DNA of 64,000 bases from Miltoncostaea sp963703045 (GTDB lineage Bacteria; Actinomycetota; Thermoleophilia; Miltoncostaeales; Miltoncostaeaceae). A model generated the notes under the pieces. The model ran no database searches and was not told the origin of the DNA. It saw only the letters and a list, made by a program, of their open reading frames with translations. The position numbers were made by a program, and so were the translations under genes. The stretch's first letter is position 1; the number at the start of each line of letters is the position of its first letter. This document shows positions 58,101 to 64,000 of the stretch, piece after piece. The stretch is taken from NCBI GenBank assembly GCA_963703045.1, contig OY969782.1:620001-684000 (forward strand), in the 5' to 3' direction.

Positions 58101-59125
58101 GCCTCCGCTGGTGGGTTCCGGCGGCGATGGTCGTGGCGAACCTGGTGTGGATCTCGACCGCCTGGTCGTTCATCGGCGGCAGGTTCGTGCTGGTGGAGTT
58201 CAACCCGGTCGCCCAGCCCGACGCCGGGGTCCCCGATCAGATCGGGCTGCCGGGGGTCACGGAGATGGCGCAGGCGTCCCGCCTGCTGCTGGCGTTGATA
58301 CTCGGTCTCGCCGCCGTCGGGGTGTACCGCGCGATCCGGGCACGGCTCGACGTCACCCCCTCCGTGCTCGTGGCGAGCGCCGTGGCGGTGCTCGGCCTGC
58401 AGTCCTACGGCGGCGAGGGGATCCTGCGCACCTACCTGTTCGCCCTTCCGTGGGCGGCGGTGCTCATCGTGCACGCCCTCGCGGCGCCGGCACCACGGCC
58501 GGGCAGGCCGCGGCCGCGCCTGCAGCCGGCGATCGCCGTCGGCGTGATCGGCCTCATCGGGGCGCTCGGGATCGCGAACTACTTCGGTCAGGAGCTGCGC
58601 ACCAGGGTGACCGCCAGCGACGTGGCGGCGGAGACCTGGTACGAGCAGAACGTCGAGGGCGACGCGGTGCGGGCGCTCTTCTCGCCCAACCTGCCGCAGA
58701 GCCTCACCGACCAGTACATCCCCAGGGAGATCCTGCCCGACCCGGACCCCTCGCTCGCGACGCTGCCCCAGTTCGCCGGCCGGCCGCTCGGCCCCGAGTC
58801 GGTCGAGCCGCTGCGTCAGGTGCTGCTGGCCGAGGAGGCGACGGCCCGCTATGTCATCCTGACCCCCTCGCAGGAGGCGTTCACCCGCCTGTACGGGGTC
58901 TTCCCGCCCGGGGCGATGCGCCGGCTGGCCGACGCCCTCGAGGCCTCGCCGCAGTTCTGGACGCTCTACGCGCGCGACGGCTCGTGGATCTTCCAGCTCA
59001 TCGAGTCGAGCCGGGGACAGGTCGGCAACACGGCGCCGGCGGCGGCCCCGGAGCCCGCGACCCGCAGCCCCGCGGCGCGCCGGGTGACCTCCCCCCGGAG
59101 GCCGGCCGCCCGCGGCGCGCGGTAG
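55148..59125 (+). CDS. Giant fusion: MOP-family flippase plus second polytopic membrane domain
   Basis: A 1325-residue membrane protein, uninterrupted. Residues ~110-520 form a Wzx-like flippase of about 12 spans (LFRNAYSLMINSALTSLLGV, FWILAARLLPADELGRDSAL, FIALFQAISRSQTRGRTLL). After a Pro/Ala linker, residues ~575-1180 form another domain of roughly 12-14 spans. Its external loop YDVPRYTWTYKHIGV (781 onward), then YNNWPGFFALTAW, recalls GT-C-type glycosyltransferases or polymerases. The C-terminal ~150 residues are soluble (TWYEQNVEGDAVRALFSPNL). GTG 55148 is used; ATG 55211 (MRSVMAAVF) is an alternative. It could flip and extend or transfer a lipid-linked glycan. Confidence 0.8.
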   Translation: MRTRARWWGVRARRGPPVLRAMRSVMAAVFAIGRLLLTLTAAVDRRGKAQLAGGGTALAPPLPVADARASGQLVGGAETVPSFVSPGPAGRRRRAALRAHLSVPLFRNAYSLMINSALTSLLGVAFWILAARLLPADELGRDSALIATMVTLLTICQLNLGNALPRFLPQVSDPARTVRMAYGASVGLALVAAGIFVVVASRFSGPLSMLGDVRLAAAFVVGTALWGVFALQDGALTGMRQAPWVPIENAVFGTLKLLALPLALVVGLSHGAFVAWIGPMALMLIPVNALLFLRIIPQHKRREAARGVRPPGIARRPLMRFLIQDYMATTLAIGAVAVLPLLVLTLVGSEQNAYFYIALTIVLAFEAFATNAGTSLMVESAIDPERLPSMARMVVRRMLLVMLPLATLLFVAAPFVLAPFGSEYASGGTTLLRLLAVALVFRTFIALFQAISRSQTRGRTLLAIDVTLFSLIIGLTVVLAPRFGLEGVGIAWLVASVVVAVGCAPTFVRFLRGGEARGGVVTRRPARPGLTTILREPGAPRVPLPDDGALPAPAAPPSSRAIGPVAVAASLLAIVLMSLDLDWGVWSALVFAVLFAVAPGAALLPLMGARHDGRGWGLTIAVGLSVSTLIAQTMVWLGWHPVKMAYGVAIACPAIMLVTWAVRGSRRDPWSRTGAMRSSKRTRATGARGPQPRIDGRAVRHAAVIAVAFAAWGVGLATTDLGDIAGYGLITALGPAWFAGPALLLAGFLVAVSRPRLSPTTLAAYVLGFVVMLHATTPILYDVPRYTWTYKHIGVTQYIIANGAVDGSVDVYNNWPGFFALTAWLSSASEVGPLAYAAWSQVTFSIVAVAVLLFVLRGLAIGERTRWTAIWLFVGADWIGQNYFAPQALAFVLAIAVLGLVLRCAPARAVKATPRPRPGRRRRRGPLTRLRDADRRRVAERPPPPLSGRGALFAGALCFGAIAVSHQLSPVILILQVSALALVTGLRWWVPAAMVVANLVWISTAWSFIGGRFVLVEFNPVAQPDAGVPDQIGLPGVTEMAQASRLLLALILGLAAVGVYRAIRARLDVTPSVLVASAVAVLGLQSYGGEGILRTYLFALPWAAVLIVHALAAPAPRPGRPRPRLQPAIAVGVIGLIGALGIANYFGQELRTRVTASDVAAETWYEQNVEGDAVRALFSPNLPQSLTDQYIPREILPDPDPSLATLPQFAGRPLGPESVEPLRQVLLAEEATARYVILTPSQEAFTRLYGVFPPGAMRRLADALEASPQFWTLYARDGSWIFQLIESSRGQVGNTAPAAAPEPATRSPAARRVTSPRRPAARGAR

Positions 59126-59134
59126 CCGGGCCGG

Positions 59135-59758
59135 TCAGCCGGGTGGTGCTGTCACGCCCTCACGGATGAGCTCCCGCTCGACGGCGGGCGGCAGCAGATG
59201 CCCGACCGGCTGCCCGGCGGCGATGCGCGCGCGGATCATGCTGGCCGACACGCCGATCGACGGCATGTCGAGGATGTCGGCCCTCCCGGGCGCGACGCGC
59301 TCGGCCAGCGCCGCGAGGTCGGCCGCGCCGCTGCCGTCGCGGCCGACCACGGCGAGCCGCGCCCGGCCGAGGATGCGCGCCGGGTCGTGCCAGCCGGCGA
59401 AGCCCTCGAGCTGGTCGGCGCCGAGCACGAACCAGAGCGCGATTCCGGGCTCGGCCTGGGCCATCGCGTCGAGCGTGTCGGCGGTGTAGCTGGGGCCCTC
59501 GCGCTCGAGCTCGATGCGCGACACGACGAGACCGGGCCGGTCGGCCACCGCCGCCTCCAGCCAGGCGGCGCGCCGGTCGGCCGGCGCGATGGCGACGCCC
59601 GGCTTGTGGGGGGGCCGGTGCGCCGGGACGAGGCGGACCTCGTCGAGGGAGAGCTGCCAGAGGGCCTCGCACGCCACGATCAGGTGGCCGATGTGCGGGG
59701 GGTCGAAGGTCCCCCCGAGCACCCCCACCGCCCGGGCTCTAGCGGATGTGCCCGTCAC
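59135..59758 (-). CDS. nadD: Nicotinate-nucleotide adenylyltransferase
   Basis: A 207-residue enzyme that adenylates nicotinate mononucleotide in NAD synthesis. The nucleotide-binding motif GGTFDPPHIGHL lies at residues ~15-26 and the second signature SASMIRARIAAGQPVGHLLP near the C-terminus. Length is normal. The start overlaps the proA stop by 20 bases, so the two are cotranscribed. In most actinobacteria rsfS follows directly; here the second polysaccharide island begins 10 bases after the nadD stop, with a convergent gene. Confidence 0.95.
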   Translation of the reverse strand: MTGTSARARAVGVLGGTFDPPHIGHLIVACEALWQLSLDEVRLVPAHRPPHKPGVAIAPADRRAAWLEAAVADRPGLVVSRIELEREGPSYTADTLDAMAQAEPGIALWFVLGADQLEGFAGWHDPARILGRARLAVVGRDGSGAADLAALAERVAPGRADILDMPSIGVSASMIRARIAAGQPVGHLLPPAVERELIREGVTAPPG

Positions 59759-60995
59759 CGGTCACGAGGTAGGTGTGGCTCGTCAGCTCGGCGAGCCCGA
59801 TCGGGCCGCGCGCATGGAGCTTCTGCGTGGAGATGCCGATCTCCGCGCCCATCCCGAACTCACCGCCGTCGGTGAAGCGGGTGGATGCGTTGACGTAGAT
59901 CACGGCCGCGTTGACCGACTCCTGGAACTCCCGCGCCGCGTCGAGCGACGCGGTCACGATGGCCTCCGAGTGGCCGGAGCCGAAGCGGGCGATGTGGGCG
60001 ACGGCCTCGTCGAGCGAGTCGACCACCCGCACCGCGAGCACCAGGTCGAGGAACTCCTCCGCGTAGTCGGCGTCGGTCGCCTCGGCCACGCCCGCCGCCG
60101 CCTCGGCGCCGAGCACGTCGAGGCCGGCCCGGTCGATGCGCAGCTCGACGCCGAGCTGGCCGAGCCGCTCCGCCGCCGCCGGCAGCACCGCCGGGGCCGC
60201 GTCGCGATGCACGAGGAGGGTCTCGGCCGCGTTGCACACCCCCGGACGCTGCGCCTTGGCGTTGGCGATGATCCGCACCGCCATCCCGGGGTCGGCGTCG
60301 GCGTGCACGTAGACGTGGTTGTTGCCCGAGGCGGCGTAGATGACCGGCACCCGCGCGTGCTCGCGCAGGAACCCCTTGAGCTCCTCGCCGCCGCGCGGCA
60401 CGACGAGGTCGACCCGACCGTCCATCTGCACCAGCCGGCGCATCTCGTCGCGCTCGGCGCCCAGCAGCGCGACCGCCCACCGCGGGGCGTCGGCCTCGAT
60501 GAGCGCGCCCGTCAGCACCTCGGCGATGATCAGGTTCGACCGCATGGCCAACCGGCTGCCGCGCAGGATCACGGCGTTGCCGCTCTTGAGGCAGAGCCCG
60601 ACCGCGTCGGCCGTCACGTTGGGACGGCCCTCGTAGATGACCGCCACGACACCGAGCGGGACCCGCCGGCGCACGATGTCGAGGCCGTTGGGCAGGCGAC
60701 GGCCGCCGTCCACCACCCCGACGGGGTCGGGCAGGGCCGCCACCGCCCGCAGCCCGGCCGCCATGTCGGCCACGCGGTCGTCGTCGAGCAGCAGCCGGTC
60801 GATGAGCGCCGGCGCCGTGCGTGCGCGCTTGGCGGCCTGCACGTCCTCGCGGTTGTCCCGCAGGATCTCGGCCGATCGACGCTCGAGGGCATCGGCCATC
60901 TCGAGCAGCACGGCGTCGCGGTGCCGGCCGGGCATGCGCGCGAGCACGCGGCTCGCCGCGCGGACGTCGGCGACGACTCGTTCGAGGTCGGTCAC
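59739..60995 (-). CDS. proA: Gamma-glutamyl phosphate reductase
   Basis: A 418-residue NADPH-dependent enzyme for the second step of proline synthesis. The aldehyde-dehydrogenase-type fold is recognisable: VPLGVVAVIYEGRPNVTADA, CLKSGNAVILRGSRLAMRSN, the catalytic cysteine in RPGVCNAAETLLVH, and VNASTRFTDGGEFGMGAEIG near the end. Length is normal. It lies 10 bases downstream of proB. Confidence 0.95.
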   Translation of the reverse strand: MTDLERVVADVRAASRVLARMPGRHRDAVLLEMADALERRSAEILRDNREDVQAAKRARTAPALIDRLLLDDDRVADMAAGLRAVAALPDPVGVVDGGRRLPNGLDIVRRRVPLGVVAVIYEGRPNVTADAVGLCLKSGNAVILRGSRLAMRSNLIIAEVLTGALIEADAPRWAVALLGAERDEMRRLVQMDGRVDLVVPRGGEELKGFLREHARVPVIYAASGNNHVYVHADADPGMAVRIIANAKAQRPGVCNAAETLLVHRDAAPAVLPAAAERLGQLGVELRIDRAGLDVLGAEAAAGVAEATDADYAEEFLDLVLAVRVVDSLDEAVAHIARFGSGHSEAIVTASLDAAREFQESVNAAVIYVNASTRFTDGGEFGMGAEIGISTQKLHARGPIGLAELTSHTYLVTGDGHIR

Positions 60996-61005
60996 GATCG
61001 GCCCA

Positions 61006-62127
61006 TCACATCACGGCCGTGTCATCGGGGCCCGGATCCGTGAGCACGAACGCATCGCGATGGATCACCTGGGGCGCGGCGTCGGGGACCCGGGCGCGCA
61101 CGTCATCCGACCGCAGCCCCGCGACCAGGCGCACCTCGTCGGCCGACATCGCCGAGATGCCCTTGCCCACCAGCGCCGCGGTGTCGGACGACACCACCTC
61201 GACCGCGTCGCCCGCCTGGAACGCCCCCTCGCTGCCGAGCACGCCGACGGCGAGCAGGGAGGTCCCCCGCTCGCGCAGCGCCCGCGCGGCCCCGGGGTCG
61301 ACGAGGATGCGACCGAGGGTGGGCTTGGCGTGGCGCAGCCACAGCTTGAAGGCCGCCTCGGGCCGGGGCGCCGCACCGAACCGGGTTCCGACGTGGTGAC
61401 CGGACGCCACCGCGGGGATGACGCCGTCGGCGCTGCCCGAGGCGATCACGCAGGTCACCCCTCCCCCGGTCGCCATGCTGGCCGAGGCGATCTTGCTGGC
61501 GATGCCCCCGCGGCCGCGCCCCGAGCCGGGCATCGCCGCGAGGGGGACGCGGTCGGGCGGGGTGCCGGCGGGCACGTCGCCGAGCAGCTCCGGACCGTCG
61601 TGCCCCGCGACGTAGAGGCCGTCCTGATCGGTGAGCAGCAGCAGCCAGGTGGCGCCGGTCAGCAGGGCCACCTGCGCCGCGAGGACGTCGTTGTCGCCGA
61701 ACGTCAGCTCGTCGGTGGCCGTGGTGTCGTTCTCGTTGACGACCGGCACGGCGCCGAGCTCGGTGAGACGCCGGAGCGTGGTGCGGGCGTTCAGGTACGA
61801 GGAGCGCGCCGCCAGGTCGCCGGAGGTCAGCAGCACCTGGGCCGGCACGACGCCATGGGGCGCGAAGGCCTCGGCGTAGCGCTGGAAGAGCACGCCCTGC
61901 CCCACGGCCGAGGCCGCCTGCAGGTCGGGCAGCGCCGTGGGGCGGTCGCGCATGCCGAGGCGGCCGAGCCCGCAGGCGATGGCGCCGCTCGTGACGAGGA
62001 TGGGGTGATGACCCTGGCGGCGCACGCGCACGAGGTCGCGGACGCGGGCCTCGAGCACCTCGTGGCGCAGCTGGCCGGCGGCGTCGACGAGCGTCGACGA
62101 GCCGAGCTTCACGACGATGACGGCCAC
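61006..62127 (-). CDS. proB: Glutamate 5-kinase
   Basis: A 373-residue enzyme for the first step of proline synthesis. The amino-acid-kinase domain shows IVVKLGSSTLVDAAGQLRHE, ILVTSGAIACGLGRLGM, VPVVNENDTTATDELTFGDN and MPGSGRGRGGIASKI (the GTGGM-like glycine loop is replaced by a shorter variant). A C-terminal PUA domain (residues ~285-365, GRILVDPGAARALRERGTSL) is present. It overlaps neither neighbour; obg precedes by 4 bases. Confidence 0.94.
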   Translation of the reverse strand: MAVIVVKLGSSTLVDAAGQLRHEVLEARVRDLVRVRRQGHHPILVTSGAIACGLGRLGMRDRPTALPDLQAASAVGQGVLFQRYAEAFAPHGVVPAQVLLTSGDLAARSSYLNARTTLRRLTELGAVPVVNENDTTATDELTFGDNDVLAAQVALLTGATWLLLLTDQDGLYVAGHDGPELLGDVPAGTPPDRVPLAAMPGSGRGRGGIASKIASASMATGGGVTCVIASGSADGVIPAVASGHHVGTRFGAAPRPEAAFKLWLRHAKPTLGRILVDPGAARALRERGTSLLAVGVLGSEGAFQAGDAVEVVSSDTAALVGKGISAMSADEVRLVAGLRSDDVRARVPDAAPQVIHRDAFVLTDPGPDDTAVM

Positions 62128-62131
62128 GGCC

Positions 62132-63067
62132 CTAGCCCAGGGCCGACAGGATGCGCGCGCGCAGCTCCGCGATGCCCTCGCCCGTGACCGCGTCCACGGC
62201 GGTGTCGGCGAACCCGGTGTCCGCGTCGGGGTCGGCGGCCTTCGTGGCCACCAGCAGGCGCGTCACGTCGGGCGGGATGAAGGTGGCGAGGCCGGCCTCG
62301 GCCCGTGCGATGCGGTCGGCCGCGGGCTCGGGATCGGTGGCATCGACGCAGTGCACGATCACGCGGGCGCGCTCGAGCTGCTGCAGGTGGCCGTCGCGGC
62401 GATGCTCCCCGTCGGCCGCCAGCCCGGGCAGGTCGGCGACGAGGAAGAGGGTGCCGTCGCCGTTCTCGATCGGCCCGAAGGCCGGTTCGCGCGTCGACTG
62501 CGGGTACGCCGCCACGACGACCGCCGCGCCGGGCGCGAGGGCCGCCAGCAGCGCGCTCTTGCCCGAGTTCGGCAGGCCCACCAACGCCACGTCCACCGGG
62601 AGCCTCAGCTCGAGGGTGATCCATGCCTCCTCGCCCGGCGCGCCCGGCACCGTGTTGCGCGGGGCGCGGTGGGTCGAGCTGCGGAAGGCACGGTTGCCCA
62701 CTCCGCCGTCGCCGCCGCGCGCCACCGGCACGCGGTCGCCGATCGCGTCGAGCTGGGCGATGGTGTGACCGTCGCGGATGACGCGGGTGCCGGGGGGCAC
62801 CCCGACGACGAGCTCGGGGCCGGCGTGGCCGTGGCGGTTCTTGCCCTCGCCGTGCCCCCCCGGCGCCGCCTTGTGGTGCACGGCATGACGGAAGCGCGAG
62901 AGGTCGGTCACCTGCTCGTCGGCGACGAGCACGACCCGTCCGCCGCGTCCGCCGTTGCCACCGTCGGGGCCTCCGCGCGGGATCTTCGGCTCACGTCGGA
63001 ACGACATGCAGCCGTTGCCGCCGTGGCCGCCCTCGACGTTGATCTGAGCCGTATCCGTGAAGGGCAC
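62132..63067 (-). CDS. obg: Obg-family GTPase with divergent switch regions
   Basis: A 311-residue GTPase linked to 50S assembly. The N-terminal glycine-rich Obg fold is standard (VEGGHGGNGCMSFRREPKIP, GGPDGGNGGRGG). The G domain has P-loop GLPNSGKS near residue 165, but the usual YPFTT of switch I reads YPQSTREPAFG, the switch II segment after DLPG lacks the family's IEGA-x-x-G-x-GLG stretch, and the NKxD site reads ATKAADPD. There is no C-terminal OCT domain. Position after rplU-rpmA is canonical. GTP hydrolysis may be altered; alternatively another Obg exists elsewhere. Confidence 0.88.
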   Translation of the reverse strand: MPFTDTAQINVEGGHGGNGCMSFRREPKIPRGGPDGGNGGRGGRVVLVADEQVTDLSRFRHAVHHKAAPGGHGEGKNRHGHAGPELVVGVPPGTRVIRDGHTIAQLDAIGDRVPVARGGDGGVGNRAFRSSTHRAPRNTVPGAPGEEAWITLELRLPVDVALVGLPNSGKSALLAALAPGAAVVVAAYPQSTREPAFGPIENGDGTLFLVADLPGLAADGEHRRDGHLQQLERARVIVHCVDATDPEPAADRIARAEAGLATFIPPDVTRLLVATKAADPDADTGFADTAVDAVTGEGIAELRARILSALG

Positions 63068-63086
63068 CGTCCGGCCGCGCCCTCTC

Positions 63087-63353
63087 TCAGACGGTCGCGG
63101 GCTCCTCGGGGTGCACCGCGATGCGGCGTCCCTTGCGCCCCGTCGTGAACTCGATGCGGCCGGTGACGGTCGCGAAGATCGTGTGGTCGCGCCCGATGCC
63201 GGTGCCGGGACCCGGGTTGAACCGGGTGCCGCGCTGGCGCACGATGATCGACCCGGCGGGCACGACCTGCCCGCCGAAGGCCTTCACGCCGAGCATCTTC
63301 GGCTTGGAGTCGCGACCGTTGCGGCTGGAGCCGCCACCCTTCTTATGTGCCAT
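63087..63353 (-). CDS. rpmA: 50S ribosomal protein L27
   Basis: An 88-residue protein at the ribosomal peptidyl-transferase centre. The start MAHKKGGGSSRNGRDSKPKM is diagnostic and needs no N-terminal cleavage extension. It continues LGVKAFGGQVVPAGSIIVRQ and RGTRFNPGPGTGIGRDHTIF. Between rplU and obg as usual, 18 bases after rplU. Confidence 0.97.
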   Translation of the reverse strand: MAHKKGGGSSRNGRDSKPKMLGVKAFGGQVVPAGSIIVRQRGTRFNPGPGTGIGRDHTIFATVTGRIEFTTGRKGRRIAVHPEEPATV

Positions 63354-63371
63354 TTCGGAGCTCCCCTGCCC

Positions 63372-63671
63372 TCAGCCGGCGGTGATCGACTCGATGCGCA
63401 CCCGGGAGAGGCGCGAGCGGTGCCCGCGGGTCTTCCGTGAGTTGCGCTTCGGCTTGTAGGTGAAGACGCGGATCTTGGTGCCGAGCACGTGCTCCTCGAC
63501 GGTCGCGCTGACGGTACCGCCGTCGGCGATCCCGTCGGAGTCACCGGTCGCGAGCACGCGCGGCGCGAAGGTCGCGCCCTCGTCCTCCGCGAGCCGGTCG
63601 ACGAGCAGGGTCTCCCCCGCGCGCACACGGTACTGCTTGCCCCCGAGGGCGATCACGGCGTAGTTCGGCAC
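63372..63671 (-). CDS. rplU: 50S ribosomal protein L21
   Basis: A 99-residue protein. YAVIALGGKQYRVRAGETLL, ATFAPRVLATGDSDGIADGG and VFTYKPKRNSRKTRGHRSRL are the L21 blocks. GTG 63671 (VPNYAVIAL) was chosen: it has an AGGG-type Shine-Dalgarno and matches the family start, whereas the open frame upstream to 63800 is Pro/Gly-rich and not L21-like. Confidence 0.95.
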   Translation of the reverse strand: MPNYAVIALGGKQYRVRAGETLLVDRLAEDEGATFAPRVLATGDSDGIADGGTVSATVEEHVLGTKIRVFTYKPKRNSRKTRGHRSRLSRVRIESITAG

Positions 63672-63796
63672 GTTCCCTGTCCTGACCGATTGACGAGCGA
63701 CGGCGGATGTTAGCGGGCGAGGGCCCCGATCGCCACGGGGGGGCGCACCCCCCGGGGCGCCGCCGGGCCCGCGCAGGGGCCCGGCGGTGAGCGGAG
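63672..63796 (-). promoter_or_regulatory. rplU leader with stem-loops
   Basis: Between the RNase E/G stop and rplU. A perfect 11-base-pair stem with 6-base loop lies at 63760-63787, and a G-run/C-run hairpin (7 Gs, 4-base loop, 6 Cs) at 63737-63753. No T-run follows either, so these may be an L21 leader structure or a processing site rather than an intrinsic terminator. Confidence 0.4.
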
Positions 63797-64000
63797 TCAC
63801 GACCCGGAGCGGGTGGAGACCCGGCGGCGGGCCGACGGGCCGCGGCTCGCGCCGGCGGCGGCCGGCGCCGGCTTCTGCGACCCGGCCGCGGCCGGCTCCT
63901 CGAGCGCACGCACCCGGAAGGCGTCGTGGCCGAGCGATCCGTCGCGCTGCAGGTCGATCGTGAGGCCGACCTCCCGGCCGAGGTGCGCCAGCCGCTCGCC
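63797..64000 (-). CDS. Ribonuclease E/G family protein, C-terminal fragment
   Basis: The last 67 codons only; the gene enters from the right edge and ends at TGA 63797-63799. The reading GERLAHLGREVGLTIDLQRD then GSLGHDAFRVRALEE matches the end of the RNase E/G catalytic region, followed by an Ala/Pro/Arg-rich tail. Its position directly before rplU is standard for rne or rng in actinobacteria, which is the main support for the call. Full domain evidence lies outside the window. Confidence 0.6.
   Translation of the reverse strand, partial: GERLAHLGREVGLTIDLQRDGSLGHDAFRVRALEEPAAAGSQKPAPAAAGASRGPSARRRVSTRSGS

Noticed and set aside
11309..59134. Phage or insertion sequence driving the islands
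   Set aside because: No transposase, integrase, phage structural gene or terminal inverted repeat pair was found in any frame I examined.
63372..63800. 142-codon version of rplU
   Set aside because: The added N-terminus is Pro/Gly-rich leader sequence with hairpins; GTG 63671 with its Shine-Dalgarno fits L21.

Overview
The window is GC-rich bacterial DNA with densely packed genes, many overlapping by 1-4 bases. Housekeeping genes sit at both ends. On the right, reading leftward on the minus strand: the end of an RNase E/G family gene, rplU, rpmA, obg, proB, proA, nadD. On the left, also mostly minus strand: leuS, comEA, ftsH, comEC, holA, murJ, lepA, with rpsT on the plus strand. This order is typical of Actinomycetota. 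A deep-branching class such as Thermoleophilia would fit, but that placement is inference.

Between these blocks lies a large accessory region devoted to surface polysaccharide, split by rsfS and a tRNA-Ala gene. (1) 11.3-23.8 kb: a GNAT acetyltransferase, a nitroreductase with a clear inverted-repeat operator, a frameshifted glycosyltransferase, a secreted glycoside hydrolase with an anchored protein and an O-antigen-ligase-like polymerase carrying TPRs, more glycosyltransferases, and a Wzx-type flippase. (2) 24.2-32.6 kb, minus strand: a tightly coupled operon of initiating sugar-phosphate transferase, chain-length regulator, polymerase and four glycosyltransferases. (3) 32.9-41.0 kb, plus strand, divergent from it: ABC exporter genes wzm and wzt, then glycosyltransferases and methyltransferases. 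The 303-base divergent gap carries two inverted repeats. (4) 41.0-45.1 kb, minus strand: a glycosyltransferase-deacetylase fusion and two GT4 enzymes.

Between rsfS and nadD (46-59 kb) is a second island. It holds a CMP-sugar synthetase/PseG fusion, a NeuB/PseI-type synthase, a GT-B-like transferase, a secreted GH16 hydrolase, a DUF4910 aminopeptidase-like protein, and a 1325-residue protein fusing a MOP-type flippase to a second multi-span domain. Together these suggest making, transferring and exporting a nonulosonic-acid-containing glycan, with the early sugar-nucleotide steps encoded elsewhere.

About a dozen genes, nearly all between 12.6 and 46.9 kb plus one at 51.9 kb, carry one or more single-base frameshifts although their protein sequence stays recognisable in alternating frames. 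The housekeeping genes are intact. Several shifts look like one extra base, so assembly or sequencing error is at least as likely as real decay. Functions of these genes are inferred from the frame-corrected reading. No insertion sequence, phage gene or CRISPR array was seen.
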